This document shows, in pieces, positions 8,230 through 17,183 of a DNA stretch of 28,373 bases. Each line of letters begins with the position of its first letter. Position 1 is the stretch's first letter. The notes under the pieces are model-generated. The model had not been told where the DNA came from and did not search any database. It was given only the letters and a program-made list of their open reading frames with translations. Both the position numbers and the translations under genes were made by a program. The DNA is from Defluviitaleaceae bacterium (lineage in GTDB: Bacteria; Bacillota; Clostridia; Lachnospirales; UBA5962), in NCBI GenBank assembly GCA_009780765.1, contig WQZK01000006.1:1-28373 (forward strand), in the 5' to 3' direction.

Positions 8230-10155
8230 ATGTTAAAAAAAGAAAATGAATATGCTAATAAAGTCAATGACATGACATCTGATTTTGAAAACGCAATATT
8301 GAAAGAAAAGACGCCGAAACTAATTTTTTTAGTGAAGCTTTTTAAATATGTTTTTTCGTCAGCTAAAATAATGTGTGGTATATTTTTAAGTTTATCTATT
8401 TTTTTAAGTATTTCGCAGCCTATCGCAACGCTTATTTGGCAACGGTATATTGATAGCGCACATAATTATTCTGATATAAGGCAACCAAGACAATTAATTC
8501 TAATTTTTGGACTTGCTATTGTTTATTGGTTGATACGATTTGTAAATACTATTATAGACCGTTATATTTATGGGCATGAAGAAATTGAACGGTTAAGTAA
8601 GGTTCAAGAATTACGTCTTCAAGAAAAATTTCAAGAAAAATTATTCACAAAAATATCAAAGTTATACCCAGAATATATGGAAGTGCCTATGATTAGCGAT
8701 ATGATATCCAATAACTTTAATTCTATGGCCAGCGAAAGGAGTTCGCTTCAAAAAGGTATAATAATAGATGGCTTTTCTATAATCGCTAAAAGCGTATCGC
8801 TTATTATGATAGCAGCTTCTCTCTATATGTTTAACCCCTTTCTGTGCTTGATAATTATAATCGCACCAATACCAACGCTTTATACCACATATATTGGAAA
8901 CAAACTTAAGCATAAATTAATAATCGATAGCAGAACAATGCTTAGGGAAGCCGAGTATTATGAGAATTTAATCAAGGATATTTCAGTGAAAGAAATAAAA
9001 ACTATGAATTTGTTTTCCTTTTTCTTTTTTAAATGGAAAACAGTCATAGACAATTATTCTTTAAAAGAAAGAAAAAATCAATTTTATTTATTTTTATTAG
9101 GAATATTTAATAGTGTCATATCAAATTCTGTTAACGTAATAGCTATTGCTTTTGCAATACTCTTAATGATGCAGGGTAGGCTGTCGATCGGTGCCTTGAG
9201 TGCCATTATGATTTTAGTTAGTACAATCGTCAACAATACATCTGTATTATTTACATCAATTGCTAATTTTATTTCTAAAAAAAATGAGGCTTCTAAATTT
9301 TTTGATTTCATTGACTTAGATGAACAGAATTTAAAAAATGAAGCCCATTTTAAAGATATTATTGATATGAATATTTTAGACGTAAAAAATGTATCGTATC
9401 GATATCCATTAACGCATGAATATAGAATTAACAAAGTAAATTTCACTATGAAAAAAGGTGAAAAACTAGCGTTTATCGGCGAAAATGGAGCTGGAAAAAC
9501 AACATTTGTTAAATTGATAACCGGAATGCTTGAACCGTCAATTGGAGAAATATTGATAAACGGAGAAAAATCAAAAGATATTAATTATACAGATAAATAC
9601 AATTCGATTTCTGCGGTATTTCAAGATCCCGCACGATTTAACTCATTTACAATAGGCGAAAATGTGTTTTTAGGCGATGTAGATAAAACGTGTAATGAAG
9701 ATGAAATTGATATTGCAATGGAGTTCGCTGGCTTAACAAACATAAACAAAAATACCTTGCTCGGAAAAGATATAAATGGAACAGATTTGTCCGGTGGGCA
9801 GTGGCAAAAAACGGCGCTTGCACGTGCGTATTACAGAAATCGCAATTTCATTGTTCTTGATGAGCCGACGAGCAATCTTGATCCTTTTATTGAATCTGAA
9901 ATTCTTGAAAAATATATAAAAATGACTAAGGATAAAACGGTAATCATAATCACTCATAGAATAAGTGCGGCATCGTTAGCTGATAGAATCGTGGTATTTA
10001 AAAATGGAAAAATTATAGAAGATGGTAAACACGAACAATTACTATCTTTAAATGGGGAATACGCGAAATTGTATTACACGCAAATGCGATTATATGAAAG
10101 AACAAATAATGACAATCAGGAGGGCAACAACGATGAAATGGATACAATCAACTGA
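8230..10155 (+). CDS. ABC exporter half-transporter, subunit 2
   Basis: About 641 residues of membrane domain plus ATPase. After a charged N-terminus, membrane spans begin around MCGIFLSLSIFLSIS. Walker A is GENGAGKTT, the Q-loop AVFQDP, the signature LSGGQWQK, Walker B IVLDEPTSNLDP and the switch His in THR, so the ATPase motifs look intact. The start is uncertain: the frame is open from ATG 8194 inside the previous gene but without a ribosome site, whereas ATG 8230 has GGAG 12 bases upstream. The close pairing with subunit 1 suggests a heterodimeric exporter. The C-terminus is short and polar and overlaps the GH30-like gene by 23 bases. Confidence 0.94.
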   Translation: MLKKENEYANKVNDMTSDFENAILKEKTPKLIFLVKLFKYVFSSAKIMCGIFLSLSIFLSISQPIATLIWQRYIDSAHNYSDIRQPRQLILIFGLAIVYWLIRFVNTIIDRYIYGHEEIERLSKVQELRLQEKFQEKLFTKISKLYPEYMEVPMISDMISNNFNSMASERSSLQKGIIIDGFSIIAKSVSLIMIAASLYMFNPFLCLIIIIAPIPTLYTTYIGNKLKHKLIIDSRTMLREAEYYENLIKDISVKEIKTMNLFSFFFFKWKTVIDNYSLKERKNQFYLFLLGIFNSVISNSVNVIAIAFAILLMMQGRLSIGALSAIMILVSTIVNNTSVLFTSIANFISKKNEASKFFDFIDLDEQNLKNEAHFKDIIDMNILDVKNVSYRYPLTHEYRINKVNFTMKKGEKLAFIGENGAGKTTFVKLITGMLEPSIGEILINGEKSKDINYTDKYNSISAVFQDPARFNSFTIGENVFLGDVDKTCNEDEIDIAMEFAGLTNINKNTLLGKDINGTDLSGGQWQKTALARAYYRNRNFIVLDEPTSNLDPFIESEILEKYIKMTKDKTVIIITHRISAASLADRIVVFKNGKIIEDGKHEQLLSLNGEYAKLYYTQMRLYERTNNDNQEGNNDEMDTIN

Positions 10156-11437
10156 TTCACGAAAATGGGAAGAAAAAAAAATAATTCAACATACAAGTGA
10201 ATTTGAGAATTATATACATTTAACCAATATTTATGGACAAGAAATCAAAGGTTTCGGGGCGTGTTTTAATGATGCAGGTTATACTGCGGTTAATTTGTTG
10301 AATGAAGATTTACGCAAAGATATTTTTTCATCTTTGTTTAGTCCTAAATCAGAATGTAAATTTAATATATGTTTCATACCAATCGGATTTAACGAAAATG
10401 CTGAGTTATTATACAGTCATAATGAAAAAGATGGCGACCTTAATATGACGTGTTTCAGTATCGCTAATGACCATAGATACTTGCTTCCATATATAAAGGA
10501 ATCTTTAGTTTATTGCCCAGAAATGGTTCTTATCGCATCCCAGCAAACTCCGCCAGTATGGATGAAAGACTCCAAATCATATTATCACGGTCAATTACGT
10601 AATGAACCTTCTATATTAGAAGCGTATGCGCTATATTTGTTGAAGTTTATTCAGTTGTATAAAGCAGAAGGTGTTAATATCAAGCAAATACATATTCCGA
10701 ACATAATATTAGCTGAATCCAAGTTCCCTGAACGAGTTATATCTGGTGAAAAATTAGCGACATTTATTCGTGATTTTTTAAATCCGCTGTTAAAAAATAA
10801 AAGTGTTGAAACGGAAATCTGGTTAAGTTCCTTAAATGGAAATGAAGGATATTTGTCATATGAATATAGTAGGTTCATTGAAGATATTTTATTTGATAAA
10901 ACTGTTCGCGATTGTATAAATGGCGTTTCATATCAGTCATTCGATATAGACTATATAAAATTTATGAATAATTCATGGCCAGAAATACCTTTAGCACGTA
11001 TAGAAAACGATTGCGGAAGCGGTGACAACTCATGGCTTCATGCAGAAAAGATATTTCGTTTAATTCGAATTTATTTATTGTCTGGCGTAGAATATTATAT
11101 ATATCCAAACATGATATTGCAAGAAAATAAGCGTAATATATTTTGCTATGCTCAAAATAGTTTGATAACAGTTAACCTCGAAAATAACATGGTAGTATAT
11201 AACCCAGAGTTTTACGTAATGAGGCATTACTCTAGTTTCGTTGAATCTGGATCTAAAAGAATAGAAACTAAAGGACATTGGAGCAATATGACAATTGCAT
11301 TTGAAAATGCAGACGGAAGCAAAATCGTTATTATGCAAAACCCGTTCAACCATCCGCAACAAGCTGTGATAAAAGTGGATTCTCTTTCGGTCAGTGTTAT
11401 CCTTGAAGCGCGTTCATTTAACACATTTATTTTTTAA
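10133..11437 (+). CDS. GH30-like (glucosylceramidase family) protein lacking the acid/base Glu
   Basis: About 434 residues along the GH30 pattern: KGFGACFNDAG (about 39-49), PIGFNEN, ASQQTPPVWMKDS (about 135-147), then the segment where the family has N-E-P, and late in the protein FYVMRHYSSFVESGSKRI followed by a beta-sandwich tail. The acid/base position reads IPNII (Asn190, Ile191) instead of NEP, so the proton donor appears lost. The nucleophile position reads ARIEND and keeps Glu291. There is no signal peptide, so it should act inside the cell. AGGAGG at 10118-10123 supports ATG 10133; the frame is open from 10052 only because it overlaps the ABC gene. It could be a transglycosidase, a hydrolase using another donor, or a binding protein. 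An active retaining hydrolase is less likely. Confidence 0.8.
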   Translation: MKWIQSTDSRKWEEKKIIQHTSEFENYIHLTNIYGQEIKGFGACFNDAGYTAVNLLNEDLRKDIFSSLFSPKSECKFNICFIPIGFNENAELLYSHNEKDGDLNMTCFSIANDHRYLLPYIKESLVYCPEMVLIASQQTPPVWMKDSKSYYHGQLRNEPSILEAYALYLLKFIQLYKAEGVNIKQIHIPNIILAESKFPERVISGEKLATFIRDFLNPLLKNKSVETEIWLSSLNGNEGYLSYEYSRFIEDILFDKTVRDCINGVSYQSFDIDYIKFMNNSWPEIPLARIENDCGSGDNSWLHAEKIFRLIRIYLLSGVEYYIYPNMILQENKRNIFCYAQNSLITVNLENNMVVYNPEFYVMRHYSSFVESGSKRIETKGHWSNMTIAFENADGSKIVIMQNPFNHPQQAVIKVDSLSVSVILEARSFNTFIF

Positions 11438-11486
11438 AACGCTGTAATAGCTCATCTTAAGCCACCCCCTAAGGAGTTACTAATGT

Positions 11487-13055
11487 ATGTATACTTTTTT
11501 ATTCATTGTTTTTACATCTGAACAAACACATATCACTAGATTTTTAAATATAGCATATCTTAGCACTGCTGTAAAAAAAATACCTGATGTGGAAGTCAAA
11601 GTTTTTATATATAGCAAAACCCAGTTTAATGAAGCCATTAATGATACAGTAAGTCTATGCCCTGATTTTATTGGTCTGTCGCTACTTCAAGAGAATTTTT
11701 ATTTGTGCTTGGAATTTGCAAATACAATAAAGAATGTTTTGCCAAATTCGAAAATTATTTTAGGAAATGTTGAAGCAACACTTAATGCTGAATATATTAT
11801 GAATAATTACAAAAGTGTAGATTTTATTATTAAAGGAGAGGGTGAAAATGTACTTTATGATTTATTGAACAGAATTATATACCGCGAGGCATTAACAGAT
11901 TGCAAGGGTTTGGTTTATCGCACTAAGTATGGGGGCATGGTAAACAATGGCATCGTTGAAGCTGAAGTGAATATTGATTTGCTTGATTATCCTGACAGAT
12001 GTTTTATGAAAGATAAGCGTTCTAATTTCTTTACAGTTATGATTTCAAGAGGATGCCAAGGTCAGTGTACATTTTGCGATAACAATTCAATGTATCCTTT
12101 AAAAACAATGAGAATTCGAAGCCTTTCAAACGTGATTAATGAAATTAAAGAATTATATAACGAATATAATTGTAGACATATCATGTTTATTGATTCAATT
12201 TTTTGCAAAGGATCAAATGAATATATCGAAAAATTTGCTGACGAAATAAAAAAACTTAATTTTAATCTAACATTTGAAATTAATTACAACACTGAGTTGA
12301 TTAATGAAGATTCGGTAAAGTTATTCCAAAAATTAAAAAACGTGGGACTAACATTGGTTTACATTGGTATTGAATCAGGCAACAATGACGACTTGAGGCT
12401 TTACGGTAAAAAAGCACGAGTTATAGATAATATAAAAGCTATAAGATTACTAACTGAACACAATATCTTGTATAAATACGGATTTATTAATTTTAATCCG
12501 TATTCTAACCTAAAGCGATTGAATGAAAACATAAAATTCATAGAAAATTACGGATTGCCAATTCAACTTTTTGATTTTGTAAAACAAATCAAAATTTATG
12601 GAGGAACACCGCTTTTTAAAAAAATGTACAGAGATGGACTTATAAGAAACGATAGCACTAAACCAGTTTTAAATCATGATGAATATAGATATATTGATGA
12701 AAGAATAGGAACAATGCAAAAGTATATAACTTTAATCTATCAGGAGCTAAATATAAATATTGATTATATAGATGTTACAGAAATGTACAACAGATATGAA
12801 AAATTTATTTCAATTAATTCTTCAATATTTGACACATTAAGTGATTTTAAAGAATATATGCGAGATATGTCTATTGATATTATGAAAACGCTTCTTTTTG
12901 CTTACGATGATCTGAATCCAAAAATAATGAGCGACATTATAAATTTATACAAAGGTCAAACAGATATGAAAATGAATGAGTTAAAACGGACAATTAGGTT
13001 TATTACCAAGAGTTTATACAAAATAAACCAATATGTTATCACGAGTGAATATTAG
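11487..13055 (+). CDS. B12-type radical SAM enzyme (1)
   Basis: A 522-residue protein. The N-terminal 170 residues have the cobalamin-binding Rossmann pattern used by class B radical SAM enzymes (PDFIGLSLLQ, SKIILGNVEAT, DFIIKGEGENV), without the DxHxxG motif, which is commonly missing in this class. The radical SAM motif is SRGCQGQCTFC with Cys190, Cys194 and Cys197, and the barrel continues through YIGIESGNNDDL. AAGGAG at 11471-11476 supports ATG 11487. Family members methylate unactivated carbon or phosphorus, or drive ring and carbon-skeleton changes. Which applies here is not readable. It lies upstream of sugar-type genes, so the substrate may be a cyclitol or amino sugar (inference). 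Confidence 0.9.
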   Translation: MYTFLFIVFTSEQTHITRFLNIAYLSTAVKKIPDVEVKVFIYSKTQFNEAINDTVSLCPDFIGLSLLQENFYLCLEFANTIKNVLPNSKIILGNVEATLNAEYIMNNYKSVDFIIKGEGENVLYDLLNRIIYREALTDCKGLVYRTKYGGMVNNGIVEAEVNIDLLDYPDRCFMKDKRSNFFTVMISRGCQGQCTFCDNNSMYPLKTMRIRSLSNVINEIKELYNEYNCRHIMFIDSIFCKGSNEYIEKFADEIKKLNFNLTFEINYNTELINEDSVKLFQKLKNVGLTLVYIGIESGNNDDLRLYGKKARVIDNIKAIRLLTEHNILYKYGFINFNPYSNLKRLNENIKFIENYGLPIQLFDFVKQIKIYGGTPLFKKMYRDGLIRNDSTKPVLNHDEYRYIDERIGTMQKYITLIYQELNINIDYIDVTEMYNRYEKFISINSSIFDTLSDFKEYMRDMSIDIMKTLLFAYDDLNPKIMSDIINLYKGQTDMKMNELKRTIRFITKSLYKINQYVITSEY

Positions 13056-13083
13056 TTATAGCTTATTAATAGGAAGAGGTTTT

Positions 13084-14100
13084 ATGGAGAGTAAAAGAAA
13101 AAATCTTGTAAGTATTATAATTCCTGTATTAAATAGTGAAAAAAGTATTTATGAATGCCTTGATTCGGTATTAAACCAATCTTATAGTTTCCTAGAAATA
13201 ATTATTGTTTATAACGATTCAAGTGATGCTACTCTTGAAATTTGTAATTCTTATGCTAAAAAAGATAAAAGAATAAGGATTATAAAAAATACCGGTAATA
13301 AAAACATAGCCAATTCACGAAATGTAGGTATTATGGCTACCAGAGGTGAATATATCGGTTTTGTTGATAGTGATGATTATATAACTAAAGATATGTATGA
13401 ACATTTATATAAAAACATTAGTTCTTGTGATGCAGACATAGCAATTTGTGGTTTTGAAATGGTCAACGAGTTCGGGAATATAATCAACCATAAAAATGAA
13501 ATAATTGAATTTCCAGTGGCGATAAAACCCGAAAAAATTGTTCTGCAAGATAAAATAGATATTTTGAGATGCAGTTTGTATGAACATAATGAAGATAGCA
13601 GGATAGCATCCTGTGTTTGGAATAAGTTATATAGATCTTCACTATTCAAGAATTTAAAATTTATAGACAATAAATTTTATGAGGATATACACATTACCTA
13701 TTTACTTTTGGAACAAACAGACAAAGTAATTATATTAAGTGAACGAAAATATTTCTATGTTTATAGAAAGTCTAGTACAGGTAATGCTAAAAATATTTTG
13801 CTTAAAAAAGATTTAATTGAAATATTAATACTTAGATATACGTATTTTTCAACTAGACATCCATGCTTAGAAAAAATATGTAGAAAAAGGACTATTGTAA
13901 GTTTAATTTGGGAAGCTGTACAGATAATTAAATATAATAATGATTTAGAATATCGCAATTTACTTTACAATATTATTATATATTTAAGCTCTATCAATAC
14001 TAATGATTGTGATTTGTCTGAAGATAATCTAAAAATGCTATATTTTCTACTTAATAATTTGAAAATGTTTAAAATCGCATCGAACATTATAAAAATTTGA
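13084..14100 (+). CDS. family 2 glycosyltransferase
   Basis: About 338 residues with a GT-A fold typical of family 2. It begins SIIIPVLNSEKSIYECLDSV, has IIVYNDSSDAT, the metal and nucleotide-sugar motif FVDSDDYI (Asp95, Asp97, Asp98) and an E-D pair in KFYEDIHITY that fits the catalytic base. No membrane anchor is evident, so it is probably cytoplasmic. GGAAGAGG just upstream supports ATG 13084; the open frame starts earlier at 13033 inside the preceding gene. It would transfer a sugar from a nucleotide donor onto the pathway scaffold. No sugar-nucleotide biosynthesis genes are in the window, so the donor may come from general metabolism. Confidence 0.93.
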   Translation: MESKRKNLVSIIIPVLNSEKSIYECLDSVLNQSYSFLEIIIVYNDSSDATLEICNSYAKKDKRIRIIKNTGNKNIANSRNVGIMATRGEYIGFVDSDDYITKDMYEHLYKNISSCDADIAICGFEMVNEFGNIINHKNEIIEFPVAIKPEKIVLQDKIDILRCSLYEHNEDSRIASCVWNKLYRSSLFKNLKFIDNKFYEDIHITYLLLEQTDKVIILSERKYFYVYRKSSTGNAKNILLKKDLIEILILRYTYFSTRHPCLEKICRKRTIVSLIWEAVQIIKYNNDLEYRNLLYNIIIYLSSINTNDCDLSEDNLKMLYFLLNNLKMFKIASNIIKI

Positions 14101-14110
14101 GGTGTTGGCA

Positions 14111-15307
14111 ATGGAAAATAATTCTAAAATATTTCAAAAATGGCCTATAATTGATAGTGATGGAAAAAACAATCTTATTGACGCTTACGAGTCCCAAAAA
14201 TGGGGTGGAGATTTTCCCGACTCACTGAATAAAAAATTTGAAAAACAGTTTGCTACTTATCATGACGTTAAATATTGTGCTACAATTTCATCGGGAACGG
14301 CAGGTCTTATTGCTGCATTGCAAGCTTTGGGAATTGAAGAAAACGATGAAGTAATAGTACCAGCGTTTACGTTTGTAGCAACTGCGACTGCAGTTTCTTC
14401 ATTAAATGCGATTCCTGTTTTTGTTGACATAGATGAGGAAAGTCACTGTATATCTATCAAGGGAATATCAAAAGCGATTAATGAACGAACAAAAGCGATT
14501 ATCGCTGTTCATATTGGTGGTAACGTATGCGACATTAAAGAAATAAAGTCTGTCATTGGATTAAGTAAAATCGGTATTATAGAAGATTGCGCTCAAGCAC
14601 TTGGCGCAGAGTTAAGCGGTAGAAAAGCTGGAACATCCGGAGATATTGGAGTTTTCAGCTTCGCACAGAATAAAAACCTCTCTTCAGGAGAGGGTGGAGC
14701 GATTATTACAAACGATGAAGTTCTGTATAGGCGTGTTTGTGAAATAAGGAATCACGGTAGATTTAGTGGTATGAAAAACTTTCATGGAAGTTTTGGCATA
14801 AATTACAGACTTTCTGAATTTCAAGTTGCCGTGTTGTTAGCTCAATTGCCAAAAGTTGATGACTTGCTAAAAATAAAGAATGAATTTGCGCAGAAATTAA
14901 GTCATAAAATAAAATCTCTTAGGCTTAAATGGCTTACAACTATGGAAATAAATAAGTCAGTAAACAAACACGGTTATTTTTCTTATGTATTTTTATATCA
15001 TAAAGAATTTATAAATAATGTAGAGAGATATGTAATTTTGAACGAAATGGCTAAATGCGGATTACCAGTTGGAAATATACAAAATTATCCGATTCCCATC
15101 TGTATTAATCCAATTTTTAAGGACAGTCAAAATGTGCATTACAAAAAAAATATAGTTAATAATATCAACACTACTATCAAAAAATGTGATGAAATGATTT
15201 TTATTGGGCAAGCAAACGGAAGTGCTATAATGCTAGGCGGCGATGACAATATACAATACGTTATAGACGTTATCGCCTATATTGACGAAAAATACAACAT
15301 TAAATGA
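14111..15307 (+). CDS. DegT/DnrJ/EryC1/StrS-family PLP aminotransferase
   Basis: About 398 residues covering the whole family. SSGTAGL (about 60-66) binds the PLP phosphate, VPAFTFVATA follows, EDCAQALG (Asp159, Gln162) contacts the cofactor ring, and the Schiff-base Lys is Lys188 in FSFAQNKNLSSGEGG. GAGGTG at 14099-14104 supports ATG 14111; upstream GTG and TTG codons are within the same site. These enzymes move an amino group from Glu or Gln to a keto-sugar or keto-cyclitol, for example inosose aminotransferases in aminoglycoside pathways or keto-sugar aminotransferases. With the amidinotransferase at 26159, a guanidino product derived from this amine is plausible. The exact substrate cannot be set from sequence. 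It overlaps the next gene by 4 bases. Confidence 0.94.
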   Translation: MENNSKIFQKWPIIDSDGKNNLIDAYESQKWGGDFPDSLNKKFEKQFATYHDVKYCATISSGTAGLIAALQALGIEENDEVIVPAFTFVATATAVSSLNAIPVFVDIDEESHCISIKGISKAINERTKAIIAVHIGGNVCDIKEIKSVIGLSKIGIIEDCAQALGAELSGRKAGTSGDIGVFSFAQNKNLSSGEGGAIITNDEVLYRRVCEIRNHGRFSGMKNFHGSFGINYRLSEFQVAVLLAQLPKVDDLLKIKNEFAQKLSHKIKSLRLKWLTTMEINKSVNKHGYFSYVFLYHKEFINNVERYVILNEMAKCGLPVGNIQNYPIPICINPIFKDSQNVHYKKNIVNNINTTIKKCDEMIFIGQANGSAIMLGGDDNIQYVIDVIAYIDEKYNIK

Positions 15308-16149
15308 ATGGAATTATTATGGAAAAATATATCGACCTTCATGTACATACAACTATGTCTGATGGTATGTTTAACCCAAAACAAATAATCCAATACGCAA
15401 AAAAAAATAATATATATGCGATCTCTATAACGGATCATGATACGATCGATGGTATCCCTACTGCATTGTTCGAGGCACAAAAAGAAGGTATTAATTTAAT
15501 ATCTGGCATTGAATTAAATGCAAAGCATGAAAACGCAATGCACATTTTAGGATACTTCATTGATCATGAATCCGAAACTTTTATAAAAAAGATTAATGAA
15601 CTAAAAATGAGTCGAAAAAATGGATTAATCTATTTGTGCCGAGAGCTTAAAAAAAAGAATATCAATATTTCACCCAAATCTATAATGAACATGCATGGGA
15701 AGATAAATAAATATTTAATAGAAAAAGAAATATTAAATAAGGGGTATTCGATTGAGCCATACATTAAAGATATGTTAAGCTTCCACAATGATTATATGTC
15801 TGGTGCTGATGTTATTAGTTTCATAAAAGTACACAGGGGTATTTCAATTCTTGCTCATCCAAGTAGGTTGCAAATAGACAATGTTGAAATGGAATATTTG
15901 ATTAAATCATTAAAAAATCACGGTTTAGACGGTATTGAGATTTATCATCCAGATATAAACAAGTGTACGCGCTTTTTTTTGCAACAAATCGCATATAAAT
16001 ATGGATTAATAGAAACAGGTGGTTCTGACTTTCATGACGAGAGTGTTGTAATGGGAACATATAACGGAAACGACAAAGTGCCACAAGTTTTGTATGAAAA
16101 ATTACTAAATTACTTTAACAAGCATCAACCGGGAAAGGAATTAGTGTAA
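15304..16149 (+). CDS. PHP-domain phosphoesterase
   Basis: A 281-residue PHP-fold protein with the metal-binding series DLHVHTTMSDG, ITDHDT, GIELNA, AHPSR and GSDFHDE, matching the trpH/nucleoside bisphosphate phosphatase group by pattern and length. PHP enzymes hydrolyse phosphomonoesters using two or three metal ions. Start ATG 15304 overlaps the aminotransferase stop (ATGA); ATG 15319 is an alternative that places the first His cluster closer to the N-terminus. In this context it may remove a phosphate from an aminated or guanidinylated intermediate, the role phosphatases play in streptidine pathways (inference). A more general nucleotide role is possible. It ends the first run of closely packed genes. 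Confidence 0.88.
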   Translation: MNGIIMEKYIDLHVHTTMSDGMFNPKQIIQYAKKNNIYAISITDHDTIDGIPTALFEAQKEGINLISGIELNAKHENAMHILGYFIDHESETFIKKINELKMSRKNGLIYLCRELKKKNINISPKSIMNMHGKINKYLIEKEILNKGYSIEPYIKDMLSFHNDYMSGADVISFIKVHRGISILAHPSRLQIDNVEMEYLIKSLKNHGLDGIEIYHPDINKCTRFFLQQIAYKYGLIETGGSDFHDESVVMGTYNGNDKVPQVLYEKLLNYFNKHQPGKELV

Positions 16150-16320
16150 AAAATACGATAAAAATTCCTAATGGAAGCGTTAAAAATTGAAATTATAGAA
16201 GTTAATTAAGCGACAGGCAGCTCGGAAAGCACAGTCAACTCCTGTGACTCAAAAAATCTGATAGCGTTTTTAACATGCCTCTATTTTTGTCTCTAAAAAA
16301 GGAGGGACGACATATCGACT

Positions 16321-16383
16321 TTGAATAAAAATGATGGTAATTGCGAAGCTTCGGTGTTTCGGTCAGTGCCAAGGATAGAATAG
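16321..16383 (+). CDS. possible 20-residue small ORF (weak)
   Basis: TTG at 16321 begins a 20-codon frame reading MNKNDGNCEASVFRSVPRIE and ending at TAG 16381-16383. A strong GGAGGG lies 14 bases upstream, which is longer than ideal. A different-frame ATG pair at 16331 and 16334 gives a 15-16 residue peptide with two Cys. Either could be a leader peptide or a chance frame. Listed because the Shine-Dalgarno is otherwise unexplained. Confidence 0.15.
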   Translation: MNKNDGNCEASVFRSVPRIE

Positions 16384-16468
16384 ATTTCTTAGTAAACTAA
16401 TTCTTTATAAAATATCCAATACTAGTTGCTATGCTAAGGATGATAAAAATGACATCATTCGAAAAGAC

Positions 16469-16495
16469 CTATAATTTAAAAGTATAAGGTTTTAA
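16469..16495 (+). terminator. weak hairpin with short T run (attenuator-like)
   Basis: ACCTATA and TATAAGGT form an imperfect stem around a 9-base loop and are followed by TTTT. The stem is short and AT-rich. It sits about 10 bases before the ribosome site of the gene at 16523, so it would act as a leader attenuator, if at all. Confidence 0.2.
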
Positions 16496-16504
16496 GTAGA
16501 TAAC

Positions 16505-16522
16505 AGGAGGTAGATTCCTACC
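16505..16522 (+). promoter_or_regulatory. ribosome binding site overlapping a small hairpin
   Basis: AGGAGG at 16505-16510 is followed by GGTAG (16509-16513), loop ATTC and CTACC (16518-16522) directly before ATG 16523. The stem overlaps the last two bases of the Shine-Dalgarno and fills the otherwise long 12-base spacer. It could either shorten the effective spacing or limit ribosome access. Confidence 0.45.
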
Positions 16523-17155
16523 ATGAAAAATACTAATTATAAACTTATAATCGTTAACGGGTTGCCTGGAAGTGACAAGCATGATTTAATTAATGATCTG
16601 TCAATATGGTTTTCAACACTTAATTACAACGTGTTTTCATATAATGTTTTAAGGCCGTTCTCATGGGATTTTTCAAATACAATTGTTAAAGAAAAGGGTC
16701 TCAATCATCCTACCGAATGGGTTAATATTGATATATTAGCTTATGCAGTTGCAATAGATAACATTCAGACCGCAAGTAGTGAGATAAACAGTTATTTGTT
16801 TGACAAAAATGTATTTATATTGGATAAATATTCTTATTATTGGTGTGCATTATGTGTTGCGAATGGAGCTAAAAATCTCGATGTGTTAGCAGATGTATAT
16901 GGACTGATGATAAAACCCGATATTAATATTTATTTGGAAATATCTCCTGAAGAAGCTATGATAAATGTGAAAAAGAAAGATGATTTTAGTGATTTTTTTG
17001 AAATAAATGAATCTTTTTTAAATTTTGGCGAATACTTTCATGAAATGTATAAAGCGTATAAAGTCACTTTTGGGTTATTGGACAGTAATTATATTGAAAT
17101 AAAAAACAAAACAGACAAAAAAGTGATTTTTGAAAGTGTGAAATATCACTTATAA
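16523..17155 (+). CDS. thymidylate-kinase-like protein with degenerate P-loop (copy 2)
   Basis: A 210-residue paralogue of the proteins at 3710 and 17917. The Walker A position reads GLPGSDKH (residues 13-20) where an active kinase has GxxGxGK(S/T): the second-last Gly is Asp and the Ser/Thr is His, so ATP binding is probably lost or altered. The D-R-Y motif reads DKY at 101-103. The shared middle segment (GAKNLDVLADVYG, KPDINIYLE) is well kept, which argues for a retained fold and a selected role rather than decay. It may be a regulatory or scaffolding subunit for one of the other two copies, or bind a substrate without phosphorylating it. Confidence 0.8.
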   Translation: MKNTNYKLIIVNGLPGSDKHDLINDLSIWFSTLNYNVFSYNVLRPFSWDFSNTIVKEKGLNHPTEWVNIDILAYAVAIDNIQTASSEINSYLFDKNVFILDKYSYYWCALCVANGAKNLDVLADVYGLMIKPDINIYLEISPEEAMINVKKKDDFSDFFEINESFLNFGEYFHEMYKAYKVTFGLLDSNYIEIKNKTDKKVIFESVKYHL

Positions 17156-17183
17156 AAACAAAATACGAAGCGGAGTTAGCAAT

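Larger units (their letters stand above)
16150..16522 (+). promoter_or_regulatory. 373-base gap: probable leader or promoter region with small hairpins
   Basis: No convincing gene lies here. It contains overlapping repeats AGTCA/TGACT and CACAG/CTGTG near 16230-16249, a strong GGAGGG at 16301-16306 that serves no obvious gene, a weak hairpin at 16469-16492 followed by TTTT, and then the ribosome site of the next gene. It probably carries the transcription start or an attenuator for the 16523-25859 block, but I cannot fix a promoter. It does not match a T-box or cobalamin riboswitch by eye. Confidence 0.35.

Noticed and set aside
11483..11485. Alternative ATG just before the start of the B12-type enzyme
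   Set aside because: It is out of frame with the protein and cannot be its start.
16150..16522. T-box or cobalamin riboswitch upstream of the second block
   Set aside because: No T-box sequence, specifier loop or conserved B12-box is visible; only small hairpins occur.
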